DNA of 29,629 bases, taken from the IMG/VR virus record IMGVR_UViG_3300036944_000570, positions 1 through 29,629 of that record; one strand, 5' to 3'. Source of the stretch: a virus. Positions 13,754 to 21,000 of the stretch are shown here, in pieces. The position numbers and the translations under genes were made by a program. How positions within the stretch are numbered: the first letter of the stretch is position 1; each line of letters starts with the position of its first letter. The notes under the pieces were generated by a model. It saw only the letters and a program-made list of their open reading frames with translations, was not told the origin of the DNA and did not search any database.

Positions 13754-15807
13754 TAATAGTAGGCCTATTTATTAAAACCGATAACGAGTTTTTGAGAGTT
13801 GATTTTTTTAACGATGAGAAAATTTCTCTCAATTCGTCAATTCAAAATATTGCGGACATATCAAAAGTAACTACGGATTTTTCGCAGTCGTTTACGGTGC
13901 CAGCTACAAAGCAAAATAATAGAATTTTCAAACATTGGTATGAGAGCAGTATCGATAGCGGATTTAATTCTAATTTAAAAGTTGAGGCTTACATCGAATT
14001 AGATACTATACCATTTCGTAATGGTAAAATACAGCTTGAGGGCGCAACGGTTAAAAATGGAAGCCCTGAGAATTACAGCATTAATTTTGTCGGTAATTTA
14101 ACAAATTTAAAAGATAAGTTCGCGGGTAAATTGTTAAAAGATTTGACCGATAATACTCATAATATTGAATATGACGCCACAATAGTAAAAGACAAAATAG
14201 TAAATACAACCACTAGCGCAGACGTTATGTTCCCTTTGATTAGTTCGGATAGGTATTGGACTTATAATGCAGGAGATGAAAACATAAACGATACAACAAA
14301 AGCAATAAGATTTAACGAGTTGTTTCCAGCTTTGCGAGTTAGTGTGGTTTTAAATATGATTGAGTCTCAATTTGGGGTTAATTTTGACGGATCTTTTTTG
14401 AGTAATAATAAGTTTTTGAATGCTTATTTGTATATGAAAAACGCAGAAACTTTTAAAGCAAAACCACAATTAACGAAATTACTTTTTGAGCGAGAAAGTT
14501 GGATTGGTAGTGCGACAAATGAAAGCGGATTTACTATGAATTTGTCAACTGATAAATTAACACTTTTTGAGATACCAGCGACAATAGTTATAGGCGCAAC
14601 TACTTATAATTTTCAATATAGACAGGCTTCATTTTCTATAACCACAACAAACGCGGGTGTACCTTTTACAATTTCTTATTTTAAAAATGGTGTAAAATTT
14701 CAACAAGATGATAAATTATCAACTGCCGGGGGTGTTTTTAGTGGGAATAATATACCGCTTTCAACTTATGGTAGATTTGCCTCAACAGATTATTTTGAAT
14801 GCTATATTGAATCTTCAATGCCTTTAACATATACTACTAATTTTGAGGGGCTCGCTCGTTATCAATCAAGTGGTGGGCTTACACAAATTAGATATTATTT
14901 TGCAAACTCAGCTATTGGAACAACACAAACTACACCGACATATTATTTGCCTATAAATGCATACTTCCCCGAAATTAAAATCGAGGATTTTTTTAGCGGA
15001 CTTTTAAAAATGTTCAATTTGACTTGCTTTTCTACTGACGGGGTAAACTATACACTAGAAAGGATTGACGATTATTATAATAACGGATCATTTATAGACA
15101 TTACAAAGTATATAGATATTGAATCAAATACAAGTGTTAACCGTGTAAAGACCTTTAAAAAGATAAATTTTGAATACGAAAAGAGCGAATCGATAATAAA
15201 TGTAGGCTTTTTAGGTAGCACAGGGTTAGAATATGGTAGTTTATCGGCCGATACTGGATACGAGGGCGAGGAATATTCAATTAAATTACCCTTTGAGGAT
15301 TTAAATTTCAACAATATAGGGGGCGGATTATTACAGGTTGGCTACGTTTTGAAGTCAGATTTAGCGAAATACGTACCGAAAGCGGTTATTTTATACGATT
15401 ATAACCCCTCAGGATTAACAACGTGCCCGCAATTTTACTTTAATACAAATTTAACGGGAGGGACTTCGACAGCTCATACAACTTATAAAGCATTTGGCCA
15501 GGAGACTTTAATAAGTAGCGAAACATTTTCGTTAAATTTTGGTACTCAGCAATCGACACTAACTAATTTAATTATAGAAAACGGATTATATGCTCAAAAT
15601 TACGATCAATATTTAGCGAATATTTTTAACATTAAATCTAGGTTGATAAAAATAAAAACCTATTTACCGACTTCGATATTGACAACGATAAAATTAAATG
15701 ATCGGTTAATAATCCGGGATAAAAGATATATTATAAATTCGATGAATTTAGACTTAACTACCGGCGAGGTACAATTTGAATTATTAAACGATTTTAGAAC
15801 GATATGA
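13750..15807 (+). CDS. Distal tail/baseplate-type structural protein, 685 aa
   Basis: The start region carries FLRVDFFNDEKISLNSSIQNI and then DISKVTTDFSQSFTVPATKQ (residues about 37-56), a segment I associate with tail proteins of Bacteroidetes phages. Glycine/threonine-rich beta segments follow, then KIEDFFSGLLKMFNLTCF. The C-terminus ends as a barrel-like module (IKLNDRLIIRDKRYIINSMNLDL then GEVQFELLNDF), similar to hub or distal-tail proteins where a compact barrel contacts the tube. Placed right before the tape measure with one 48-residue gene between, it is a likely Dit/Tal equivalent. There is no peptidase or lysozyme motif. Confidence 0.6.
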   Translation: MIIVGLFIKTDNEFLRVDFFNDEKISLNSSIQNIADISKVTTDFSQSFTVPATKQNNRIFKHWYESSIDSGFNSNLKVEAYIELDTIPFRNGKIQLEGATVKNGSPENYSINFVGNLTNLKDKFAGKLLKDLTDNTHNIEYDATIVKDKIVNTTTSADVMFPLISSDRYWTYNAGDENINDTTKAIRFNELFPALRVSVVLNMIESQFGVNFDGSFLSNNKFLNAYLYMKNAETFKAKPQLTKLLFERESWIGSATNESGFTMNLSTDKLTLFEIPATIVIGATTYNFQYRQASFSITTTNAGVPFTISYFKNGVKFQQDDKLSTAGGVFSGNNIPLSTYGRFASTDYFECYIESSMPLTYTTNFEGLARYQSSGGLTQIRYYFANSAIGTTQTTPTYYLPINAYFPEIKIEDFFSGLLKMFNLTCFSTDGVNYTLERIDDYYNNGSFIDITKYIDIESNTSVNRVKTFKKINFEYEKSESIINVGFLGSTGLEYGSLSADTGYEGEEYSIKLPFEDLNFNNIGGGLLQVGYVLKSDLAKYVPKAVILYDYNPSGLTTCPQFYFNTNLTGGTSTAHTTYKAFGQETLISSETFSLNFGTQQSTLTNLIIENGLYAQNYDQYLANIFNIKSRLIKIKTYLPTSILTTIKLNDRLIIRDKRYIINSMNLDLTTGEVQFELLNDFRTI

Positions 15808-15950
15808 TAAAAAACATTTTAGACCTTTTAGCGCTCGATGAGTTCTACGGTCAAAGCGAAAATATAGAAATTGCCAAAGGCAAATTTGAATTAATTGATA
15901 GCTGGAAAAAAGCATTTAAACAACTAAAAAGACAATGGAAAATAAGGTAG
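15804..15950 (+). CDS. Small protein before the tape measure, 48 aa
   Basis: MIKNILDLLALDEFYGQSEN, then a lysine-rich amphipathic helix (DSWKKAFKQLKRQWKIR). It is coupled to the upstream gene by ATGA and overlaps the tape-measure start by 16 bases. Position suggests a tail-assembly helper. No family recognised. Confidence 0.6.
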   Translation: MIKNILDLLALDEFYGQSENIEIAKGKFELIDSWKKAFKQLKRQWKIR

Positions 15951-17842
15951 TAAATTTAGAGGTTAAGGATAATTTAGGAAGTTTAAAATCTCAGCTTAGA
16001 GAGGCACAGGCGGAAGTAGCGGCGCTATCGGATAAGTTCGGAGCGACTTCGAGAGAGGCGGTAAACGCTGCTAAAAAAGCGGGAGAGTTAAAAGATAGGA
16101 TAGGAGACGCGAAAGCCTTAACGGACGCGTTTAATCCTGACGCAAAATTCAAAGCGTTAACAGCTTCGTTGAGTGGTGTCGCGGGTGGTTTCTCAGCAGT
16201 TCAAGGCGGAATGGCTTTGCTAGGTGTTGAAAGCGAAAACGCCGAGGCAGCGCTTTTGAAAGTTCAATCCGCAATGGCACTATCGCAAGGCGCTCAGGCG
16301 GTAGGCGAAAGCGTGGATAGTTTTAAGCAATTAGGGGCCGTAATAAAATCGACAACTATATTCCAACAAATATCTACACAAGCGCAAAGACTTTGGAACT
16401 TAGCAATGTCAGCTAATCCTATTGGCGCAGTTGTTTTAGCTATTACTGCTTTAATAGCGGCGGGGGCGGCTTTAGTAAGTTGGTATAAATCGTCAAGCGA
16501 TGAGGCTAAAAAAAATTCGCAAGCTGTTAAATCTAATTCTCAAGCCTTAGAAAGTCAAAAGAAAACAGCCGACAAAACTGCGGACTCTATTAAAAAGAAT
16601 AGCGATTATCAGTTAGAAATGGCCAAAGCCTCCGGAGCTAGTGCGGAATCAATTAGAAAATTAGAATTAAAACTAGTTGATGAAAAAATAGCCTATGCAA
16701 ACTCAAGTAGAGAGGTTGCAAAAAATACGTATTATAAAAATTTAAATGCTATAGCAAGTTTAAAAGCAGCAGGTGCTGATGAGGAAGTTATTAAAGCACA
16801 AGCTGAAATTACAAAAAAATCATTAGAGGAATTTGGTAAACAAACTAAAAATTTAAATGACGCTAATTCTGAAAAGGTACAAATAATTCGTAAGCATAAT
16901 GTAGAAAAAAAACAAGCTGAAACAAATCATAATAAAGAGGTTGCAGATGAAAGCAAAAAAGCTGCAACTGAAGCTAAACAAAAGGCTTCCGATGAGGCTA
17001 AACAAAAAGCTGAGCAAGCCGAAAAAGAACGTCAGGAATTAATAACAAAACAAGGAGAGAGAGCTAGGGAAGAATACGAAGCTGCTGAAAAATTAATTAA
17101 AGATACAAAAAAAGCAAATGAAGACGCTTTAAAAACTGAAAATCAATTAAAAGTTGAGAAAGAAAATGCGGAATTTGAAGCTAAAAAAGCAAATTTACTA
17201 AGCAAAGGATTATCTATTGAAGAAATAGAAAAGGAACACAAAAGAAAATTAGCTCAATTAGATGATGAATATTTTGCCTCCGAAGCCGACAAAGCAATAA
17301 AATCAACGGCAGACGCAAAAGCAGCTTCAGAAGCTAAAATAAAATTAATTGAGTTAGAGAAAAAAGCAAGGTTAGACGCTGCGGACGCGATAGCTAATAC
17401 TTTATCTTCTATGTCTGAATTGTTAGGTAAAGAAACAGCAGCAGGAAAAGCGGCTGCGGTTGCAAGTGCAACTATTAATACTTTTAGCTCAGCTCAAAAG
17501 GCTTATGATTCTACGGTAGGTATTCCTTTTGTGGGGCCTTTTTTAGCTCCAATTAATGCAGGTTTAGCAATTGCTGGAGGTATTAAAAATGTTAAGTCTA
17601 TTTTATCGGTTAAAGTTCCTGGAGGCGGTGGCGGAGGTAGCGCTCCAACTTCAAACGGAGGCACCGGATCAGCTTCGCAACCTCCGGCGTTTAACGTAGT
17701 AGGTGCAAGTTCAACAAATCAATTAGCGCAAACAATCGCGGGACAACAACAGCAACCGATTAAGGCTTATGTAGTTGCAAACGATGTAACAACTCAGCAA
17801 AGTTTAGACAGAAATATAGTTCAATCAGCAACAATAGGATAA
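15935..17842 (+). CDS. Tape measure protein, 635 aa
   Basis: The N-terminal region is a coiled coil (KSQLREAQAEVAALSDKFG). It is followed by GGFSAVQGGMALLGVESENAEAALLKVQSA, a recurrent element of Bacteroidetes tape measures, and a hydrophobic membrane-capable segment (GAVVLAITALIAAGAALVSW, about 168-187). About 200 residues of Lys/Glu/Ala coiled coil occupy the middle (roughly 200-460). Near the end a glycine run (about 565-572) precedes PAFNVVGAS and QPIKAYVVANDVTTQQSLDR, a conserved tail in this group. The tape measure sets tail length and ejects first. At about 1.5 angstroms per residue the helical part predicts a tail near 90-95 nm, a siphovirus. It ends 35 bases before the head module. 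Confidence 0.85.
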   Translation: MENKVVNLEVKDNLGSLKSQLREAQAEVAALSDKFGATSREAVNAAKKAGELKDRIGDAKALTDAFNPDAKFKALTASLSGVAGGFSAVQGGMALLGVESENAEAALLKVQSAMALSQGAQAVGESVDSFKQLGAVIKSTTIFQQISTQAQRLWNLAMSANPIGAVVLAITALIAAGAALVSWYKSSSDEAKKNSQAVKSNSQALESQKKTADKTADSIKKNSDYQLEMAKASGASAESIRKLELKLVDEKIAYANSSREVAKNTYYKNLNAIASLKAAGADEEVIKAQAEITKKSLEEFGKQTKNLNDANSEKVQIIRKHNVEKKQAETNHNKEVADESKKAATEAKQKASDEAKQKAEQAEKERQELITKQGERAREEYEAAEKLIKDTKKANEDALKTENQLKVEKENAEFEAKKANLLSKGLSIEEIEKEHKRKLAQLDDEYFASEADKAIKSTADAKAASEAKIKLIELEKKARLDAADAIANTLSSMSELLGKETAAGKAAAVASATINTFSSAQKAYDSTVGIPFVGPFLAPINAGLAIAGGIKNVKSILSVKVPGGGGGGSAPTSNGGTGSASQPPAFNVVGASSTNQLAQTIAGQQQQPIKAYVVANDVTTQQSLDRNIVQSATIG

Positions 17843-17844
17843 AA

Positions 17845-17872
17845 CAAAACAAAACACAAATTAATCGTTTAC
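17845..17872 (+). promoter_or_regulatory. Candidate phage-sigma late promoter 2 (head module)
   Basis: CGTTTAC at 17866-17872, with the ATG five bases later at 17878, as at the other two sites. The upstream half is less good: at the GAAAC position (17845-17849) it reads CAAAA, with AAAAC one base closer. GTAAA follows the ATG, a partial mirror of the box. Confidence 0.5.
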
Positions 17873-17877
17873 TTTAT

Positions 17878-18435
17878 ATGGTAAAATCTTTTGAATTAAT
17901 ATTAGACGAAGACGACGACGGCGTTTATGCGATTAGTTTAGTCGACCGGCCAGCTATCCAAGAAAATTGGATCGCGCTTTCGGAATCTAATAAAATTGAA
18001 TTTAAAGAAATTGATTTTAAAGAAAATATACTTATTGGAGCGGTGTTAATTCCTGACTTAGAAATAGACCGGTTAGATGAAAATAAAGAGATTTACAAAG
18101 TTCATTTTTCGGGAGAAACGATTAAAAAGATAGCGCATAAATTTATGATACAAGGCTATCAATCGGAATCCACATTACAGCATAAAACAAAAGTTAAAGG
18201 AGTTACCGTAGTTGAGACCTGGTTAAAAGAGGATATGATCCACGATAAATCTGTAAAGTACGGTTTTGATTATCCTTTAAATACGTGGTTAGTAAAAATT
18301 TCAGTCGATAACGAAGAGATAAAAGAAAAGGTAAAATCGGGCGAAATAAAAGGCTTTTCAATAGAGGGGTTTTTTAACCAAAAATCCGAAGATCAAAAAC
18401 TATTTGATCAATTAAAAGAATTATTAACAAATTAA
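17878..18435 (+). CDS. XkdF-like prohead protease candidate, 185 aa
   Basis: The N-terminus reads FELILDEDDDGVYAISLVDRPAIQENWIAL, the signature opening of XkdF-like phage proteins, in which a substrate-like strand is followed by LVDxPAI. Then come ILIGAVLIPDLEIDR, HFSGETIKKIAHKFM, and a His-containing segment (STLQHKTKVKGVTVVETW), and WLVKISVDNEEIKEKVKSGEIKGFSIEGFF near the end. The KGFSIEG motif and paired His/Ser residues resemble the S78/U35-type prohead-protease fold, though I cannot fix the catalytic set. It would mature the capsid and scaffold. It is first in the head module, directly after a late promoter element and followed by a scaffold-like gene and the capsid gene. Confidence 0.7.
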   Translation: MVKSFELILDEDDDGVYAISLVDRPAIQENWIALSESNKIEFKEIDFKENILIGAVLIPDLEIDRLDENKEIYKVHFSGETIKKIAHKFMIQGYQSESTLQHKTKVKGVTVVETWLKEDMIHDKSVKYGFDYPLNTWLVKISVDNEEIKEKVKSGEIKGFSIEGFFNQKSEDQKLFDQLKELLTN

Positions 18436-18442
18436 TTATAAA

Positions 18443-18973
18443 ATGGAGTACAAACAAACATTAAACAAAGTGCGAGCTTTACTTTCTTTGGAAGTAAAAT
18501 TAGCTCAAATGACTTTAATAGACGGAGTTACAATTTTAGAAGCGGAAGCGTTTGAGCCTGACTATTCAGTTGGAATCGTAACCGAAGACGGAATTATACC
18601 GGCGCCTATCGGAGTTCACGAAACAACTGACGGAATGATTATTACCGTTGAAGTTGAGGGAATTATTAAATCCGTTGAAATGAAAAAAGAAGAGCCAGCT
18701 GAAGAGGTTGAAATCGAAGCTAGTGAATCGCCTAAAAAGGTAGTTGAAACTATCTCTAAAGAAACTTTTTTCGAAGAGGTAAAAGTTGAGATTGAAAAAT
18801 TAGAATCTGAAAACACAGCTTTAAAAGTTGAGTTAGCGGAAGTTAAAAAACAATTAGAGTTAGCAAGCGTTAAGCCTATCGCTTTTAACCCGGAAGTAAA
18901 ACAAACAAAATCGGTTTCAGAAATGACGCCACTAGAAAAACACAGACTTTTTAAACAAACACAAATAAACTAA
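18443..18973 (+). CDS. Scaffold/capsid-assembly protein candidate, 176 aa
   Basis: An acidic protein in two parts. Residues 1-85 are beta-rich (VEGIIKSVEMKK). Residues about 85-150 are a Glu/Lys coiled coil (KVEIEKLESENTALKVELAE VKK...). A basic C-terminal peptide follows (MTPLEKHRLFKQTQIN), as in many scaffolds that bind capsid subunits. It lies between the XkdF-like gene (seven-base gap) and the major capsid gene (six-base gap), the standard scaffold position. Substrate of the protease by analogy only. Confidence 0.65.
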   Translation: MEYKQTLNKVRALLSLEVKLAQMTLIDGVTILEAEAFEPDYSVGIVTEDGIIPAPIGVHETTDGMIITVEVEGIIKSVEMKKEEPAEEVEIEASESPKKVVETISKETFFEEVKVEIEKLESENTALKVELAEVKKQLELASVKPIAFNPEVKQTKSVSEMTPLEKHRLFKQTQIN

Positions 18974-18979
18974 TAAATT

Positions 18980-19999
18980 ATGGCAATTTCGTATACATCA
19001 GTAGACATTAGAGGTAAGGCAGTTGAGCCAATCCTAGAGGAAGTTTTCTTCGCAAACAAAACAATTAACGACGGTTATGTAACTTTTAACAGCGACATCA
19101 AAGCTGGAACAATCTTTACCGAAGAGGGAGTAGATGTAACCGCACAACTTTACACAGGTGCTGCGCTTTCAAATAGTGGATCTATGACAATCACAGATCG
19201 TACTATCACTCCAACCAAATTAGAGTACAAACAAACATTTTTACAGGAATCTTTAAGAGCGGGTAGATTTGGACGTTCAATGAATCCAGGTGCTTTTAAC
19301 ATTGAGTCTAGCGAGTTCGCTTCAACTGTTTTAGCGCAATACGCTCCGGCAGTTTCTGAGGATTCAGAAAAAATCTTTTGGGGTGGTATTACAGCAGCTA
19401 CAAAAACAGCTATCGCAGCTTTAACTCCAGGCGCTGCTCAAGGATCTATAACTGCCGCTACTCAAACAGCAGTAGCTGGATTGACTGCCGGATTAGTTGA
19501 CGGGGTATTTGCAAAAGTTCTTTATGATAACGCTGCTTTGGGAGGTTATATTAAAGTAACAGGAACAACTGTAACAGCTGCTAACATCGCCGCTGAGTGT
19601 GCTAAAATTTTCGCTGCAATACCAGCCGAAAACTTAAACGATACAGTTAGCCCAACGGTTATCTACGCTCCTAGAGGTTGGAAACAACTTTGCTACAACG
19701 CTAATAATACAGTTGGCGCTGCTCAACAAGTTAACTTCCAAATTTCTGGTAACGACTTCAACAGCTCAAAAGTATTTTACAACGGAATCGAATTGTTATT
19801 TGTACCGGCTCCAACAAATAACTTAGCTTACACACAAAGAAAAGCGGCAGTTTCTTGGAATACTGACTTAGTAGATGACGTAAACAGATTTGAAGTAGGT
19901 AAATTGGTAAATGACGGGGACACTCAATTTGTGAGAACTATCTATACTTTGGCTGCAAACGTTGGTCAAGCTACAAAAGGAGTACTTTACGGAGGTTAA
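18980..19999 (+). CDS. Major capsid protein, 339 aa
   Basis: The protein is Ala/Thr-rich with HK97-like character: an N-terminal arm (MAISYTSVDIRGKAVEPILEE), a strand-rich E-loop-like part (KAGTIFTEEGVDVTAQLYTG), a spine-helix-type segment (FASTVLAQYAPAVSEDSEK) and a C-terminal domain ending RFEVGKLVNDGDTQFVRTIY. Codon use is visibly more optimised (more GCT, AAC, ATC) than in its neighbours, as expected for the most highly expressed phage gene. It directly follows the protease and scaffold genes and is closed by a strong terminator at 20011-20036. The region about 145-175 is an Ala/Thr repeat (ITAATKTAIAALTPG; ITAATQTAVAGLTAG), probably an internal duplication. Confidence 0.82.
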   Translation: MAISYTSVDIRGKAVEPILEEVFFANKTINDGYVTFNSDIKAGTIFTEEGVDVTAQLYTGAALSNSGSMTITDRTITPTKLEYKQTFLQESLRAGRFGRSMNPGAFNIESSEFASTVLAQYAPAVSEDSEKIFWGGITAATKTAIAALTPGAAQGSITAATQTAVAGLTAGLVDGVFAKVLYDNAALGGYIKVTGTTVTAANIAAECAKIFAAIPAENLNDTVSPTVIYAPRGWKQLCYNANNTVGAAQQVNFQISGNDFNSSKVFYNGIELLFVPAPTNNLAYTQRKAAVSWNTDLVDDVNRFEVGKLVNDGDTQFVRTIYTLAANVGQATKGVLYGG

Positions 20000-20010
20000 T
20001 TAATAACAAT

Positions 20011-20036
20011 AACCCCCTTTAATTAGGGGGTTTTTT
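20011..20036 (+). terminator. Intrinsic terminator after the capsid gene
   Basis: AACCCCCT (20011-20018) pairs with AGGGGGTT (20025-20032) around a six-base loop, followed by six T (20031-20036). Placed 12 bases after the capsid stop. No promoter is obvious between it and the tail-tube gene (20050), so partial readthrough may set the capsid-to-tube ratio. Confidence 0.9.
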
Positions 20037-20049
20037 AAAACATATAGAT

Positions 20050-20598
20050 ATGCCAGCAGAAGCTTTTACATTAGGGCGCCTAGAGCCTACAAAATCTAGC
20101 AACGGTGGTTTAAGAAACGTTTATTTTATCACTAGCGGGCTTATTGCTCCGAGTGCTTTTACATACGGAACTACAACCAACACGGACGCTATCGCAAGCG
20201 TTACGTCAGCGGCTTCGGTTACTGCCGTAAAATATGAACTTTTGGGAGCGAATAGCTTTGATCAAACTATGACTAGTTCACGTGAAAACGGAACTACATT
20301 TTTTGAGCAAAAATTAGCGTTAAAATTGAAAAAATTAAACGCGGCTACTCATAAGGAATTGAAACTTATTGCTTACTCAAGATGTCAAATAGTAGTTGAG
20401 GATAATAACGGAAATTTAATGTTAGCCGGACTGACTAACGGAATGGACGTTACAGGAGGTACAATCGTATCGGGTACAGCTTTAGGCGATCACTCAGGAT
20501 ATACTTTGGAATTAATGGGAATGGAGCCAGTAGGTGCAAACTTTATTACAGGTGCAATTACAACAGTTATCGGCGGTACAATAACAGCAGGTTCATAG
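20050..20598 (+). CDS. Major tail (tube) protein, 182 aa
   Basis: A compact beta-rich protein with YFITSGLIAPSAF, YELLGANSFDQTMTSSRENG (about residues 60-79), FFEQKLALKLKKLNAATHKE, then a QIVVEDNNGNLMLAGLTNGM strand pair and GYTLELMGMEP. The ENGTTFFEQKL and VVEDNNGN segments recur in the tube proteins of Bacteroidetes siphoviruses as I know them. High-expression codon use like that of the capsid gene supports a major virion component. It stands between terminators on both sides (20011 and 20627). Being inside the head block is unusual but not prohibitive. Confidence 0.7.
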   Translation: MPAEAFTLGRLEPTKSSNGGLRNVYFITSGLIAPSAFTYGTTTNTDAIASVTSAASVTAVKYELLGANSFDQTMTSSRENGTTFFEQKLALKLKKLNAATHKELKLIAYSRCQIVVEDNNGNLMLAGLTNGMDVTGGTIVSGTALGDHSGYTLELMGMEPVGANFITGAITTVIGGTITAGS

Positions 20599-20626
20599 TT
20601 TGATTTTTGATTTTTTGATTGAAAGG

Positions 20627-20655
20627 CGCCTAATTAATTTTAGGCGTTTTTTTTT
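20627..20655 (+). terminator. Intrinsic terminator after the tail-tube gene
   Basis: CGCCTAA (20627-20633) and TTAGGCG (20640-20646) with a six-base loop and nine T at 20647-20655. The T run abuts the GAAAC box of the next late promoter. The 28 bases ahead of the stem (20599-20626) are TTTGA-rich filler with no gene. Confidence 0.9.
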
Positions 20656-20683
20656 GAAACAAAAAGAAATAAAATTCGTTTAC
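20656..20683 (+). promoter_or_regulatory. Candidate phage-sigma late promoter 3 (portal module)
   Basis: GAAAC at 20656-20660, 16 bases, CGTTTAC at 20677-20683, five bases, ATG at 20689. It sits right after a strong terminator, which argues for a genuine restart of transcription. This is the best of the three sites. Confidence 0.65.
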
Positions 20684-20688
20684 TTTTT

Positions 20689-21000
20689 ATGATTATACTA
20701 TTAGAAACAAATCAAAGTCAACAAATATCTTTTATCCCGCGTGAGATGACCGCTTATTTGTTGAAAATTAAAAACGAAACTACGGAAGTAGTGCAAACGA
20801 TAACGCCTACGTTTTATAAAAACGATTATTATTATACGTGTTCGGCAGTTTTTAACCTAAAAGAAAATCATTTTTATAATTTAGAAGTGCAAGATATGAA
20901 CGAAAAGGTAATTTACTTAGATAAAATCTTTTGTAAAAGTCAAAATCCTAGTTCGTATCCAACTGCAAACCCTACAAATACAATAATTTATGAGCAATAA
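20689..21000 (+). CDS. Small beta-rich structural-module protein, 103 aa
   Basis: MIILLETNQSQQISFIPREM followed by alternating strands (YLLKIKNETTEVV, YYYTCSAVFNLKE, HFYNLEVQDMNEKVIYLDKI). The pattern is an immunoglobulin-like or small beta-sandwich domain, often used on virion surfaces. It starts five bases after a late CGTTTAC element and overlaps the portal start by 11 bases. Role unknown; a decoration or head-associated protein is possible. Confidence 0.6.
   Translation: MIILLETNQSQQISFIPREMTAYLLKIKNETTEVVQTITPTFYKNDYYYTCSAVFNLKENHFYNLEVQDMNEKVIYLDKIFCKSQNPSSYPTANPTNTIIYEQ

Noticed and set aside
15075-15314. Minus-strand open frame in the distal tail gene
   Set aside because: Internal to a tightly coupled rightward gene; no start context.
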